Origin: Lacinutrix sp. WUR7
GTDB taxonomy: Bacteria; Bacteroidota; Bacteroidia; Flavobacteriales; Flavobacteriaceae
Direction: 5' to 3'
DNA length: 64,000 nt
Assembly (NCBI RefSeq): GCF_016864015.1
Contig: NZ_CP045067.1
Coordinates: 3,048,001 to 3,112,000 of the forward strand
The notes below the pieces were generated by a model. The model saw nothing but the letters and a program-made list of their open reading frames with translations, made no database searches and had not been told where the DNA came from. This document shows, in pieces, positions 18,634 through 27,411 of the stretch (positions within the stretch are counted from its first letter, which is position 1; each line of letters begins with the position of its first letter). The translations under genes and the position numbers were made by a program.

Positions 18634-18993
18634 TTATTTTTTGTCAATACTTTTAAGTTCCTTTAAAATTTCATCTAAGAGCTGTTTTTTTTCAGCACTC
18701 CATTTTTCACTCAACCTTTCGTTTATATATTGCTCGATCTCATGGTTCGTTTTACTAGTTTCTTTTTTAGAATTTTCTAGCAACATATCCCCTTGTCCAG
18801 TAATTAGCCAAACTAAATTTATTTGTGGATATAACTCTACAATTCGCTCAATAACATCACTACCAACAGATGCATTATTTTTTTGCATACGCAGAATATA
18901 ACCATTAGCAGTGCCAATAGAAATATCAAATTGTCTTGCACTAATACCTAAATGCTTAATAACCAGCATTATTCTATGAATTGTTTTACTCAT
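18634..18993 (-). CDS. Phage-repressor-like helix-turn-helix regulator
   Basis: 119 residues. The N-terminal domain (about 1-70) reads IMLVIKHLGISARQFDISIGTANGYILRM, then VIERIVELYPQINLVWLITGQGDML. This is the pattern of Bacteroidota XRE/CI-like regulators, in which the NxxWLxTGxGxML segment closes the DNA-binding domain. The remaining 45 residues are charged and helical, probably for oligomerisation. It has no peptidase domain. It lies between the paralogous membrane-protein genes; local regulation is inferred. Confidence 0.85.
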   Translation of the reverse strand: MSKTIHRIMLVIKHLGISARQFDISIGTANGYILRMQKNNASVGSDVIERIVELYPQINLVWLITGQGDMLLENSKKETSKTNHEIEQYINERLSEKWSAEKKQLLDEILKELKSIDKK

Positions 18994-19213
18994 TTCTCTT
19001 ATAGTATATTTTTTATTGAAGAAAATATTCTATAAATATACAAATAAAGATATAAATGTAAGACGGGTGATGTTAAATATAGAAAGCCCATACTTCAAAA
19101 TAAAGTATAGAATAGGAGGTTAGTATTATCTAAACCAAGTAATAAAACACTTCAAGTCTTTGACTATAAGTATTTTGGTTTTATACTAATTAAGTACATT
19201 GAATAAATAAAAT

Positions 19214-19765
19214 TTAAAAATACTGTCTTACTTTTCCCCAAAGGGTTTTAGGTCTTACTGTAAATTCTTCTTCTAATTCTTCTAATGTTTTATTTGCAGT
19301 ATTTAATTTGTCAAACATTTTAGCTCTAATCAAATAAATAGAAGGAATTATTATAGCCATTACAGGAACTAAATAGATCAATTGAAATTCATCAAAATAA
19401 ATTAAATCATCATTTAATAATATTATGATTTGGTAAATATACATTATAATTGGTACTAACAAGGCGTGGTACCACCAATGCCTACAAGTGAAAAACCAAA
19501 TAAGTAGAAAAAGTAAAGGGATGGTTTTTCCTGTTAAAATCCACATGGATAGGTTTGCGTCTCCCCATGATTTACTGTCATAAGTAAATAAAAAAGTGTT
19601 CCACACTTGTTCTTGTGGAACACTTTCATACAAATAAAATAAATATGGTGATAGTGCTATAAAAGTAGCAATAATACTACCAATTATTAATGATTTGTTA
19701 CTTTTGTTATCCTCCAGTAGGAACTCTAAATTTTTTCTTTTCAATTTTTGTTGTGGATGTTCCAT
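19214..19765 (-). CDS. Four-TM membrane protein of unknown family (paralogue 3 of 3)
   Basis: 183 residues, four hydrophobic segments. It carries the same core as the two plus-strand paralogues: PYLFYLYESVP, VWNTFLFTYDSKSWGDANL, LLIWFFTCRHWWYHALLVPII. It lacks their long charged tail and ends in a short acidic/basic segment. The ATG at 19765 lies 59 bases inside the end of a 47-codon ORF read in another frame; a TTG at 19744 is an alternative start. Either way the two readings overlap, suggesting translational coupling. Function unknown. Confidence 0.78.
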   Translation of the reverse strand: MEHPQQKLKRKNLEFLLEDNKSNKSLIIGSIIATFIALSPYLFYLYESVPQEQVWNTFLFTYDSKSWGDANLSMWILTGKTIPLLFLLIWFFTCRHWWYHALLVPIIMYIYQIIILLNDDLIYFDEFQLIYLVPVMAIIIPSIYLIRAKMFDKLNTANKTLEELEEEFTVRPKTLWGKVRQYF

Positions 19766-19850
19766 CGATATTTAAAAGATTTGATGCTTGAGCTGTAAAC
19801 AATACTCCTCCAAAAATAGCGATTGCCATTAAATACTTTTTAGTTTTCAT
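19707..19850 (-). CDS. Small signal-peptide-bearing ORF, 47 residues
   Basis: The reverse strand from ATG at 19850 encodes 47 residues ending at TAA 19709-19707. The first 22 residues (MKTKKYLMAIAIFGGVLFTA, then QA) are a textbook secretion signal. The mature part would be about 25 residues, rich in Thr and Lys, and ends FRVPTGG. The last 59 bases overlap the start of the membrane-protein gene in a different frame. No family was recognised. A signal sequence this good over 22 codons is unlikely by chance, but expression is unproven. Confidence 0.6.
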   Translation of the reverse strand: MKTKKYLMAIAIFGGVLFTAQASNLLNIDGTSTTKIEKKKFRVPTGG

Positions 19851-19959
19851 AATTATAAGGGATTAGTTAATTAATACCTCGAAATTATATAAACACAACT
19901 TTTCTATTTTGGGTAAAATGTTAAAATTATGTTAAAAGTATGATTTTTTACTTTTTCTC

Positions 19960-19976
19960 TTACGGTTATACCGTAA
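19960..19976. promoter_or_regulatory. Perfect 7-3-7 inverted repeat, candidate operator
   Basis: TTACGGT-TAT-ACCGTAA stands 110 bases upstream of the small signal-peptide ORF (minus) and 70 bases from the end of tsaE, in a region where GC pairs are rare. The size fits a dimeric regulator half-site pair. The binder is unknown; the HTH protein at 18634-18993 is one candidate. It has no adjacent T run, so it is not an intrinsic terminator. Confidence 0.4.
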
Positions 19977-20045
19977 AAATTGTCTTTGTTGTAAAAATCA
20001 TGTAGGATTTTACTTACTTTCTCATGTTTTGTTTTTAAATTCAGG

Positions 20046-20450
20046 TTAATTTATGGTAATCTTTCTGCTTTCGTTTTCATTTATTTCTAGAAATACATTT
20101 GTTGCATTTTTAGGAATAAATTCTATTGCTAATTCTGGCCATTCTATAAAAACCCAATGGTTTTCTTGTAAATATTCTTCAAAGCCAAAATTATAAAGTT
20201 CATCAATCTCATTTACTCGGTATAAATCAAAATGAAAAATACGAGATAAATTTGCTTGATACTCGTTAACTAAAGAATAGGTCGGACTTTGCACTTCATC
20301 AGTGCTACCAATGGCTTTTACTAAAGCTTTAATGAGTGTTGTTTTTCCAACTCCCATGGTACCATGAAATAAAATAATTTTACTATCACTATTACTTAAT
20401 AGTGTGCTAACAACCTTGTCTAGATCATTGATGGTGTAATTTAATTCCAA
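20046..20450 (-). CDS. tsaE: tRNA threonylcarbamoyladenosine biosynthesis ATPase TsaE
   Basis: 134 residues. The P-loop FHGTMGVGKTTLIKAL lies around 28-43, followed by the family motif SPTYSLVNEY and the Walker-B-like IFHFDLYRVN. TsaE binds the TsaB-TsaD complex and powers t6A37 modification of ANN-decoding tRNAs. It is downstream of porX on the same strand with about 95 bases between. Confidence 0.93.
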   Translation of the reverse strand: MELNYTINDLDKVVSTLLSNSDSKIILFHGTMGVGKTTLIKALVKAIGSTDEVQSPTYSLVNEYQANLSRIFHFDLYRVNEIDELYNFGFEEYLQENHWVFIEWPELAIEFIPKNATNVFLEINENESRKITIN

Positions 20451-20545
20451 ATCTATCTTAAATTAATAATACAATAATACATAAATAATACAATAAAATC
20501 TAATTTTTATGCATTTCATCGGTGTTTAACGCTTTACGTCTATCG

Positions 20546-22099
20546 TTACTTTGGGTTTAAAACCACAAAGGGAATGATCATTTCTTCCAAAGAAACACCT
20601 CCGTGTTGGTACGTATTTCTAAAATAACTAACATAATGGTTATAGTTATTAGGGTACGCAAAAAACAAATCACTTTTTGCAAAGATAAATGTACTACTCA
20701 TAGAAAGAGAAGGTAAAAGAATGCTTTTTGGATCTTTCGCAACTAAAACATCTTTGTCTTCATACGTTAAACTTCTACCAGTTTTATACCTTAAATTTAA
20801 ACTAGTGTCTCTATCTCCAACAACTCGTGAAGGATTTTTTACGTTAATAGTACCATGATCTGTAGTTAATATTAATTTAAAGCCCATTTGTTGTGCTTGT
20901 TGTATCATCTCTAATAAAGGAGAGTTTTTAAACCAACTTTGGGTTAATGATCTATATGCTTTATCGTTAGATGCTAACTCTTTCACCACATCCATTTCTG
21001 TTTTAGAGTGTGAAAGCATATCTACAAAATTATATACCACAACAGTAAGGTCATTATCTTTAAGTCCTTTAAAATTATCTACCAGTTTTTTACCATTCTT
21101 TAAATTGGTAATCTTATAATATTCGTGCTTAAGGTGAGATAAGCCTAAGCGTTTTAATTGTTCTCTTAAAAAATCTGCTTCGTGTAAGTTCTTACCGCCT
21201 TCATCTGTATCATTTTTCCAATAATTAGGATATAGCTTTTCCATATCACTTGGCATTAACCCAGAAAATATGGCATTTCGAGCATATTGCGTTGCTGTTG
21301 GTAAAATGCTGTAGAAAGGTAATTCTTTTTCTTTTTTGTAATAATTGTTTACAATAGGTTCAAAAGATTTCCATTGGTCTAAACGTAAATTATCAATTAC
21401 TACTAAAAGAGTTGGTTGCTCTTTACTTATTTCTGGAGCAATTTTTTCTTTAAATAAAGTATGCGACATAATAGGTGCATCTGTATTTGCTTCAAACCAA
21501 GTCGGATAATTTTTATCTATAAACTTTCCAAACTGCGTATTGGCTTCGTTTTTTTGCGATTCTAGAATTTCAAACATTCCTATGTCTTCAATATCTTCTA
21601 GTTGAATTTCCCAATAAACCAGTTTTTGGTATAAAGCGGCCCATTCTTCAAAAGTATTTACCATAGATAAATCCATAGCAATTTTTCTAAACTCTTGTTG
21701 GTAGTTAGAGGTTGTTTTTTCAGAAATTAACCTAGAATGATCTAAATTCTTTTTTAAACTTAATAATATCTGGTTCGGATTTACTGGTTTAATTAAGTAA
21801 TCTGCTATTTTATTTCCAATAGCTTCTTCCATGATATATTCCTCCTCACTTTTGGTAATCATTACCACAGGAAGCGTATCTCTTTTTTCTTTAATTTCAT
21901 TTAAAGTCTCTAACCCCGTAAGTCCAGGCATGTTTTCGTCTAAAAAAACAATATCAAAATTAGTATCGTCTAAAATTTCAAGTGCTTCTGTACCACTTTT
22001 GCATGTCGTTACCTTGTAGTTTTTTTGTTCTAAAAAGATAATATGAGGTTTTAATAAATCGATTTCGTCGTCAACCCAAAGAATATTTATATTGTTCAT
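20546..22099 (-). CDS. porX: PorX: response regulator with PglZ effector domain
   Basis: 517 residues. The receiver domain (1-120) has the acidic pocket VDDE at 9-12, phosphoacceptor Asp54 in VFLDENMPG and the KP pair in DYLIKPVNP. The C-terminal two thirds is a PglZ/alkaline-phosphatase-like domain with LLVVIDNLRLDQWK and LTTDHGTINVKNPSRVVGDRDTS. PorX is the T9SS-associated regulator first described in Porphyromonas gingivalis, where it works with the kinase PorY and sigma factor SigP. Its presence matches the two T9SS cargo genes in this window. Confidence 0.92.
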   Translation of the reverse strand: MNNINILWVDDEIDLLKPHIIFLEQKNYKVTTCKSGTEALEILDDTNFDIVFLDENMPGLTGLETLNEIKEKRDTLPVVMITKSEEEYIMEEAIGNKIADYLIKPVNPNQILLSLKKNLDHSRLISEKTTSNYQQEFRKIAMDLSMVNTFEEWAALYQKLVYWEIQLEDIEDIGMFEILESQKNEANTQFGKFIDKNYPTWFEANTDAPIMSHTLFKEKIAPEISKEQPTLLVVIDNLRLDQWKSFEPIVNNYYKKEKELPFYSILPTATQYARNAIFSGLMPSDMEKLYPNYWKNDTDEGGKNLHEADFLREQLKRLGLSHLKHEYYKITNLKNGKKLVDNFKGLKDNDLTVVVYNFVDMLSHSKTEMDVVKELASNDKAYRSLTQSWFKNSPLLEMIQQAQQMGFKLILTTDHGTINVKNPSRVVGDRDTSLNLRYKTGRSLTYEDKDVLVAKDPKSILLPSLSMSSTFIFAKSDLFFAYPNNYNHYVSYFRNTYQHGGVSLEEMIIPFVVLNPK

Positions 22100-22134
22100 G
22101 TATATTTGTTTATAAAATTGTAAAAAATTAAAGC

Positions 22135-23364
22135 TTGCATACTAAAAACAAACTCAAAATATTAAACGACCCAATTTACGGATTTATTACTATACCGAAT
22201 TCGTTAATCTTCGATTTAATTGAACATAAATATTTTCAGAGGCTACGTAGAATTACACAAATGGGCATGTCTTATTTGGTGTATCCTGGAGCTCATCATA
22301 CTCGTTTTCAGCACGCTATTGGTTGCATGCATTTAATGCAAAAGGCAGTTCAAGTGCTTCGTTTTAAAGGGGTTGAAATATCTACCGAAGAAGAAAATGC
22401 GTTGCTTATTGCTATTTTATTGCACGATATTGGTCATGGTCCATTCTCTCATGCCATGGAACATAGTATTGTAAATAATGTATCTCATGAGGAAATTTCG
22501 CTACTTTTCATGGAAACTTTAAATAAAGAGTTTAACGGAAGTTTAACTTTAGCCATTAATATATTTAAAGGAGAATATCCCAGAAAGTTCATGTGTCAGC
22601 TAATATCTAGTCAAATAGATATGGATAGAGCAGATTATTTAAAGCGAGATAGTTTTTATACAGGGGTTGCAGAAGGTAATATAAATAGTGAACGCTTGAT
22701 TACGATGCTTAATGTTGTTGACGATGCGCTTGTAGTAGAAAGTAAGGGGATATATAGTATCGAAAAATTTTTAGTAGCGAGACGTTTAATGTATTGGCAA
22801 GTATATTTACACAAAACAAGTTTAGCTGCAGAGCAATTATTAATTAGAGTTTTAAAAAGAGCAAAAGAATTAACCTTTAAGGGTGAGAAATTAGATGCTA
22901 GTAAACCTTTACAATACTTTTTAGAAAATGAGATTTCTTTAAATGATTTTAATAAAGAAACATTAGACACCTTTGCTATGTTAGATGATTATGATATTGT
23001 TTCTGCAATGAAAGCTTGGCAATTTCATGAGGATTTTGTGTTGCGCAATTTATGCGAAATGATCATTAATAGGGATTTATTAAAGGTGAAGTTGAAAAAG
23101 AAAAAAATCAAACCCGAAATTTTAAAAGAATATACACAAAAACTGATAGATACCCACAACATAACAGAGGCAGAAGCAGCTTATTTTGTGTTCACTGGAG
23201 AGATATCAAACCAAGCATACCAACAAAAGAAGCAAAAAATTAATATTTTATATAAAAACGGAAAGATTGAAGATATAGTAAAAGCTTCCGACCAATTAAA
23301 CTTAAAAGCGCTCTCAAAACCAGTCACTAAATATTATATATGCTATCCAAAGCAAAAACTTTAG
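22135..23364 (+). CDS. HD-domain phosphohydrolase (dNTPase/SAMHD1-like), TTG start
   Basis: 409 residues. The HD metal site is visible: His60 in RFQHAIG, HD at 97-98 in LLHDIGHGPFSHAMEH, and a later Asp in QIDMDRADYLKRDSFYTG. Such proteins hydrolyse dNTPs or other phosphoesters; the substrate here is not known. The start is TTG at 22135. An in-frame stop lies two codons upstream and the next ATG would delete the conserved LKILNDPIYGFI segment. It is divergent from porX with 35 bases between the two starts. Confidence 0.88.
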   Translation: MHTKNKLKILNDPIYGFITIPNSLIFDLIEHKYFQRLRRITQMGMSYLVYPGAHHTRFQHAIGCMHLMQKAVQVLRFKGVEISTEEENALLIAILLHDIGHGPFSHAMEHSIVNNVSHEEISLLFMETLNKEFNGSLTLAINIFKGEYPRKFMCQLISSQIDMDRADYLKRDSFYTGVAEGNINSERLITMLNVVDDALVVESKGIYSIEKFLVARRLMYWQVYLHKTSLAAEQLLIRVLKRAKELTFKGEKLDASKPLQYFLENEISLNDFNKETLDTFAMLDDYDIVSAMKAWQFHEDFVLRNLCEMIINRDLLKVKLKKKKIKPEILKEYTQKLIDTHNITEAEAAYFVFTGEISNQAYQQKKQKINILYKNGKIEDIVKASDQLNLKALSKPVTKYYICYPKQKL

Positions 23365-23375
23365 CACATTTTTCC

Positions 23376-23383
23376 TATTTTTG
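23376..23383 (+). promoter_or_regulatory. Candidate -7 element for lpxD (TATTTTTG)
   Basis: Exact match to TANNTTTG, ending 30 bases upstream of the TTG start chosen for lpxD. It overlaps the earlier in-frame TTG at 23381, which argues against that earlier start. No good -33 TTG at the ideal spacing. Confidence 0.4.
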
Positions 23384-23413
23384 CTAGAATTACAAAAAAC
23401 TAAACAAAAAAGT

Positions 23414-24442
23414 TTGAAATTCACAGCGCAACAAATTGCAGGGATTTTAGAAGGAGACATTGTTGGTAATCCAGATGTTGAAGTTTCTAAACTATCAAAA
23501 ATAGAGGAAGGAACAGAAGGATCGCTTACGTTTCTTGCTAACCCTAAATATAAACCATATATATATTCTACTAAGGCATCTATAACCATAGTTAATAAAA
23601 CTTTCGAACCAGAAAATGTTATTAAAACGACTTTAATTAAAGTGGAAGATGCATATAAATCTTTTTCAAAGTTGCTGGAATATTACAACGAAGTAAAAAA
23701 TAATAAAGTAGGAATTGAAAACCCAAGTTTTGTTTCAGATACCGCTACTTATGGAGTAAACGTATATTTAGGCGCTTTCTCTTATTTAGGAGAAAATGTG
23801 AAACTTGGCGATAACGTAAAAATTTATCCGCAAGCATATATTGGAGATAATGTTACTGTTGGTGATAATACTATCATTTTTGCAGGAGCAAAGTTATATT
23901 CTGAAACCCAAGTAGGAAAGAATTGTGTCATTAATAGTGGTGCCATATTAGGAGCAGATGGCTTTGGATTTGCACCAGACGAAAACGGGGAATTTCAAAA
24001 AGTACCACAAATAGGAAATGTTATCATTGAAGATAATGTAGATATTGGTTCTGCAACTACAATAGATAGAGCAACTCTTGGTTCAACGATTATTAGAAAA
24101 GGGGTTAAGCTAGATAATCAAATACAAATTGCACATAATGTAGAAATCGATGAAAACACTGTAATTGCAGCGCAAACAGGTGTTGCGGGTTCTACAAAAA
24201 TTGGAAAATATTGCATGATTGGCGGACAAGTAGGTATCGCAGGGCATTTAACCATAGGTGATAATGTAAAAGTACAAGCGCAAACAGGAATTGGTCATCG
24301 TGTAAAAGATGGCGAAAAACTGTATGGATCACCTGCTATAGATTATGGAAACTATGTAAAATCCTATGTGCATTTTAAAAACTTACCAGCAATAGTTAAA
24401 ACTATAAATAAACTAGAAAAAAAATTAGATGGCAATAGTTAA
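23414..24442 (+). CDS. lpxD: UDP-3-O-acylglucosamine N-acyltransferase LpxD
   Basis: 342 residues from TTG at 23414 (MKFTAQQIAGILEGDIVGN), the usual start of flavobacterial LpxD; 11 further upstream codons are open but run into the promoter. The N-terminal domain (1-100) includes GSLTFLANPKY. A left-handed beta helix of hexapeptide repeats follows, with the catalytic-region signature IQIAHNVEIDENTVIAAQTGVAGSTKIG. It adds the second 3-hydroxyacyl chain in lipid A synthesis. The end overlaps lpxC/fabZ by 14 bases. Confidence 0.93.
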   Translation: MKFTAQQIAGILEGDIVGNPDVEVSKLSKIEEGTEGSLTFLANPKYKPYIYSTKASITIVNKTFEPENVIKTTLIKVEDAYKSFSKLLEYYNEVKNNKVGIENPSFVSDTATYGVNVYLGAFSYLGENVKLGDNVKIYPQAYIGDNVTVGDNTIIFAGAKLYSETQVGKNCVINSGAILGADGFGFAPDENGEFQKVPQIGNVIIEDNVDIGSATTIDRATLGSTIIRKGVKLDNQIQIAHNVEIDENTVIAAQTGVAGSTKIGKYCMIGGQVGIAGHLTIGDNVKVQAQTGIGHRVKDGEKLYGSPAIDYGNYVKSYVHFKNLPAIVKTINKLEKKLDGNS

Positions 24443-25835
24443 TACTCAAATTAAGCAAAAGACTATAAAAAGCGAAACGTCATTAAATGGAGTTGGCTTA
24501 CATACAGGAGAAAATGTAAAGTTGACATTTAAGCCAGCTATAGAGAATTCTGGATTTAAGTTTAAACGTGTCGATTTAGAAGGAGAACCAGTAATTGATG
24601 CAGATGCTAACTACGTTACAAACACGCAACGTGGTACATGCATGGAGAAAAACGGCGTAACCATACAAACTTGCGAGCATGTACTTGCTGCATTGGTTGG
24701 TTTAGATATCGATAACGTGCTAATCGAATTAGATGCTTCAGAGCCACCAATTATGGATGGTTCTTCAAAATTCTTTATTGAGTCTTTAGAAAAAGCAGGA
24801 ATTGTAGAACAAGAAGCTACAAGACAAGAATATGTAGTAACAGATGTTATTACCTATACCGATGAAGAATCTGGTAGCGAAATTCTTGTAATGCCTTCCA
24901 AAGAATATCAAGTGACTACCATGGTAGATTTTGGTACTAAAGTTTTAGGTACACAAAATGCTACGCTTAATCATATATCAGACTTTAAAGATCAAATCGC
25001 TAACGCTAGAACTTTTAGTTTTTTACATGAAATAGAAATGCTTTTAGAGCATGGATTAATTAAAGGTGGAGATTTAAACAATGCCATAGTTTATGTAGAT
25101 AAAGAATTGTCTCCAGAAACGATGGAAAAACTTAAAGTTGCTTTTAATAAAGAAAGCATTGCCGTTAAAACGAATGGCATTTTAGATAATCTTACGTTGC
25201 ATCATCCAAACGAAGCTGCAAGACATAAGTTGTTAGATGTTATTGGTGATTTAGCTTTAGTTGGAACAAGAATTAGAGGAAAAATTATAGCAAATAAACC
25301 AGGGCATTTTATAAATACACAATTTGCCAAAAAGCTTTCTAAAATTATAAAACATGAAAAACGTAATTACGTTCCTGATGTTGATTTAAACCAAGAACCA
25401 TTAATGGATGTCAATCAAATAATGGATATGTTGCCACATAGACAACCATTTTTATTAATTGACAAAATTTTCGAATTAAGTGACTCTCATGTGCTTGGTA
25501 TGAAAAATGTCACCATGAACGAAGAGTTTTTTAAAGGTCATTTTCCTGGAGCTCCAGTAATGCCAGGTGTTTTAATTGTTGAAGCAATGGCACAAACAGG
25601 AGGTATTTTAGTATTAAGTACCGTTCCAGATCCTGAAAATTATCTAACTTTTTTCATGAAAATTGATAAAGTGAAATTTAAAAAGAAAGTGGTTCCTGGA
25701 GATACACTTATTTTTAAGTGCGATTTAATAACACCTATTAGAAGAGGTATTTGTCACATGCAAGGTTATGCTTATGCAAACGGAAAATTATGCGCTGAAG
25801 CAGAATTGATGGCACAAATATCTAAAGTAAAATAA
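24429..25835 (+). CDS. lpxC-fabZ: Bifunctional LpxC deacetylase / FabZ dehydratase
   Basis: 468 residues, the Bacteroidota-type fusion. Residues 1-310 are LpxC: GVGLHTGENVKLTFKPA, the zinc-ligand region TCEHVLAALVGLDIDN, and LHHPNEAARHKLLDVIGDLAL with further His/Asp ligands. Residues 320-468 are the hotdog FabZ domain with MLPHRQPFLLIDKI and the catalytic GHFPGAPVMPGVLIVEAMAQ. It makes the committed deacetylation in lipid A synthesis and dehydrates 3-hydroxyacyl-ACP, placing both enzymes competing for the same acyl-ACP pool on one polypeptide. Confidence 0.96.
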   Translation: MAIVNTQIKQKTIKSETSLNGVGLHTGENVKLTFKPAIENSGFKFKRVDLEGEPVIDADANYVTNTQRGTCMEKNGVTIQTCEHVLAALVGLDIDNVLIELDASEPPIMDGSSKFFIESLEKAGIVEQEATRQEYVVTDVITYTDEESGSEILVMPSKEYQVTTMVDFGTKVLGTQNATLNHISDFKDQIANARTFSFLHEIEMLLEHGLIKGGDLNNAIVYVDKELSPETMEKLKVAFNKESIAVKTNGILDNLTLHHPNEAARHKLLDVIGDLALVGTRIRGKIIANKPGHFINTQFAKKLSKIIKHEKRNYVPDVDLNQEPLMDVNQIMDMLPHRQPFLLIDKIFELSDSHVLGMKNVTMNEEFFKGHFPGAPVMPGVLIVEAMAQTGGILVLSTVPDPENYLTFFMKIDKVKFKKKVVPGDTLIFKCDLITPIRRGICHMQGYAYANGKLCAEAELMAQISKVK

Positions 25836-25936
25836 TAAAACATACAGATGATTCGAGCAATATCTCGATTTTGTTTGTGTAGAAAAACACTAAATTGCGA
25901 ACACATTTTTCCCGATTAAAAAAATAATATTAAAAA

Positions 25937-26722
25937 ATGAATCAACCATTAGCTTACGTACATCCTGGAGCAAAAATCGCTAAGAATGTTGTTATAGATC
26001 CTTTTACAACCATTCATAATAATGTAATAATTGGAGAAGGAACCTGGATTGGTAGTAATGTTACTATCATGGAAGGTGCCAGAATAGGTAAGAATTGCAA
26101 TATTTTTCCAGGAGCAGTAATTTCTGGTGTTCCTCAAGATTTAAAATATAAAGACGAAGATACATTAACCGTTATTGGAGATAATGTTACCATTAGAGAA
26201 TGTGTAACCATTAATCGCGGTACTACAGATAAAATGAAAACCGTAATTGGAGATAATTGTTTAATAATGGCATATTGCCATATAGCACATGATTGTGTGG
26301 TTGGTAATAATTGTATTTTTTCTAATAACAGTACATTAGCGGGACATATTACTGTTGGTGATTATGTGGTACTAGCAGGAATGACTGCAGTACACCAATT
26401 TTGTTCTATTGGTAATCATGCTTTTGTAACTGGTGGATCTCTAGTAAGAAAAGATGTTCCTCCTTTTGTGAAAGCTGGTCGAGAACCTTTATCTTATGTC
26501 GGAATTAATTCTGTAGGATTAAGAAGAAGAGGTTTTACAACTGAAAAAATTAGAGAAATACAAGATATATACAGAATGTTATATCAGAAAAATTATAACA
26601 ATACACAGGCTGCAGATTTAATTGAAGCAGAAATGGAAGCAACGCATGAACGTGATGAAATTCTGCAATTTATTAAGAATTCGCATCGTGGTATTATGAA
26701 AGGATACTTCAAATCAAATTAA
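25937..26722 (+). CDS. lpxA: UDP-N-acetylglucosamine acyltransferase LpxA
   Basis: 261 residues, full length. The hexapeptide beta helix begins VHPGAKIAKNVVIDPFTTI. The catalytic His lies in YCHIAHDCVVGNN, and the C-terminal helical domain has GINSVGLRRRGFT. It catalyses the first acylation of lipid A precursor, from 3-hydroxyacyl-ACP to UDP-GlcNAc. It follows lpxC/fabZ by 101 bases on the same strand. Confidence 0.95.
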   Translation: MNQPLAYVHPGAKIAKNVVIDPFTTIHNNVIIGEGTWIGSNVTIMEGARIGKNCNIFPGAVISGVPQDLKYKDEDTLTVIGDNVTIRECVTINRGTTDKMKTVIGDNCLIMAYCHIAHDCVVGNNCIFSNNSTLAGHITVGDYVVLAGMTAVHQFCSIGNHAFVTGGSLVRKDVPPFVKAGREPLSYVGINSVGLRRRGFTTEKIREIQDIYRMLYQKNYNNTQAADLIEAEMEATHERDEILQFIKNSHRGIMKGYFKSN

Positions 26723-26743
26723 AATTTATTAATTAAAAATATA

Positions 26744-26757
26744 CTCACTTTCGTGGG
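26744..26757 (+). repeat. Short start-proximal stem-loop CTCAC-TTTC-GTGGG
   Basis: The arms CTCAC and GTGGG pair, with one G-U, around TTTC, 15 bases before the efp ATG. The same plan (C-N-C, TTT, C/T, G-N-G, then GGAAA) recurs before hisB and hisA. Possibly a repeated element or a translation-affecting hairpin. Confidence 0.4.
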
Positions 26758-26772
26758 AAATACTATAATACT

Positions 26773-27339
26773 ATGGCAACAACTTCAGATATTAGAAACG
26801 GACTTTGTTTAAAATATAACAATGATATTTATAAAATCATTGAATTTTTACACGTGAAACCGGGTAAAGGTCCTGCCTTTGTAAGAACCAAAATGAAAAG
26901 TGTAACCAGTGGGAAAGTATTAGATAATACCTTTTCTGCCGGGCATAAATTAGAAGATGTACGAGTAGAAACACATAAATTTCAATATTTATATAACGAT
27001 GGTGAGTTTTATCACTTCATGAACGAAGCAGATTATACGCAAATTCGTTTATTAGAAGCTGCTTTAGATAAACCAGAATTAATGAAAGAAGGAGAAATTG
27101 TAACTGTTCTTATTAATACAGAAGACAACATGCCTCTTTCTGTAGATCTACCTGCAAGTGTTATACTTGAAGTTACAGCTACAGAGCCTGGAATTAAAGG
27201 AAATACAGCAACTAATGCTACAAAACCTGCAACTATGGAAACAGGAGCAACGGTGAATGTGCCTTTATTTATAAACGAAGGAGACAAGATAAAAGTAGAA
27301 ACAGAAAAAGGTACGTATAAAGAACGTGTAAAAGAATAA
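26773..27339 (+). CDS. efp: Elongation factor P
   Basis: 188 residues, three beta-barrel domains. The domain I loop is KPGKGPAFVR with Lys32 at the tip, where EF-P proteins carry a modification that reaches the ribosomal peptidyl-transferase centre. EF-P relieves stalling at polyproline. It sits inside the lpx gene run, a frequent flavobacterial arrangement. A stem-loop (26744-26757) lies 15 bases before the ATG. Confidence 0.95.
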   Translation: MATTSDIRNGLCLKYNNDIYKIIEFLHVKPGKGPAFVRTKMKSVTSGKVLDNTFSAGHKLEDVRVETHKFQYLYNDGEFYHFMNEADYTQIRLLEAALDKPELMKEGEIVTVLINTEDNMPLSVDLPASVILEVTATEPGIKGNTATNATKPATMETGATVNVPLFINEGDKIKVETEKGTYKERVKE

Positions 27340-27340
27340 A

Positions 27341-27410
27341 AATTCAGTGTACAGTCTCAGTATGCAGTTGGCAAGACTGAAAACTGGGACTGAAAACTGT
27401 AAACTGAATA
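27341..27410. repeat. Imperfect inverted repeat filling the efp-lpxD2 gap
   Basis: The left part, ATTCAGTGTACAGTCTCAGT, is an imperfect inverse complement of the right end, where ACTGTAAACTGAAT closes the element. Inside, GACTGAAAACTG occurs twice in tandem, three bases apart. The whole 72-base gap is this structure. It resembles the CAGT-rich short intergenic repeats I know from flavobacterial genomes. Confidence 0.55.
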
Positions 27411-27411
27411 T

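Noticed and set aside
18634-18993. The CI-like HTH gene as a sign of a prophage
   Set aside because: No integrase, portal, tail or lysis genes are nearby, and the flanks are ordinary chromosomal genes.
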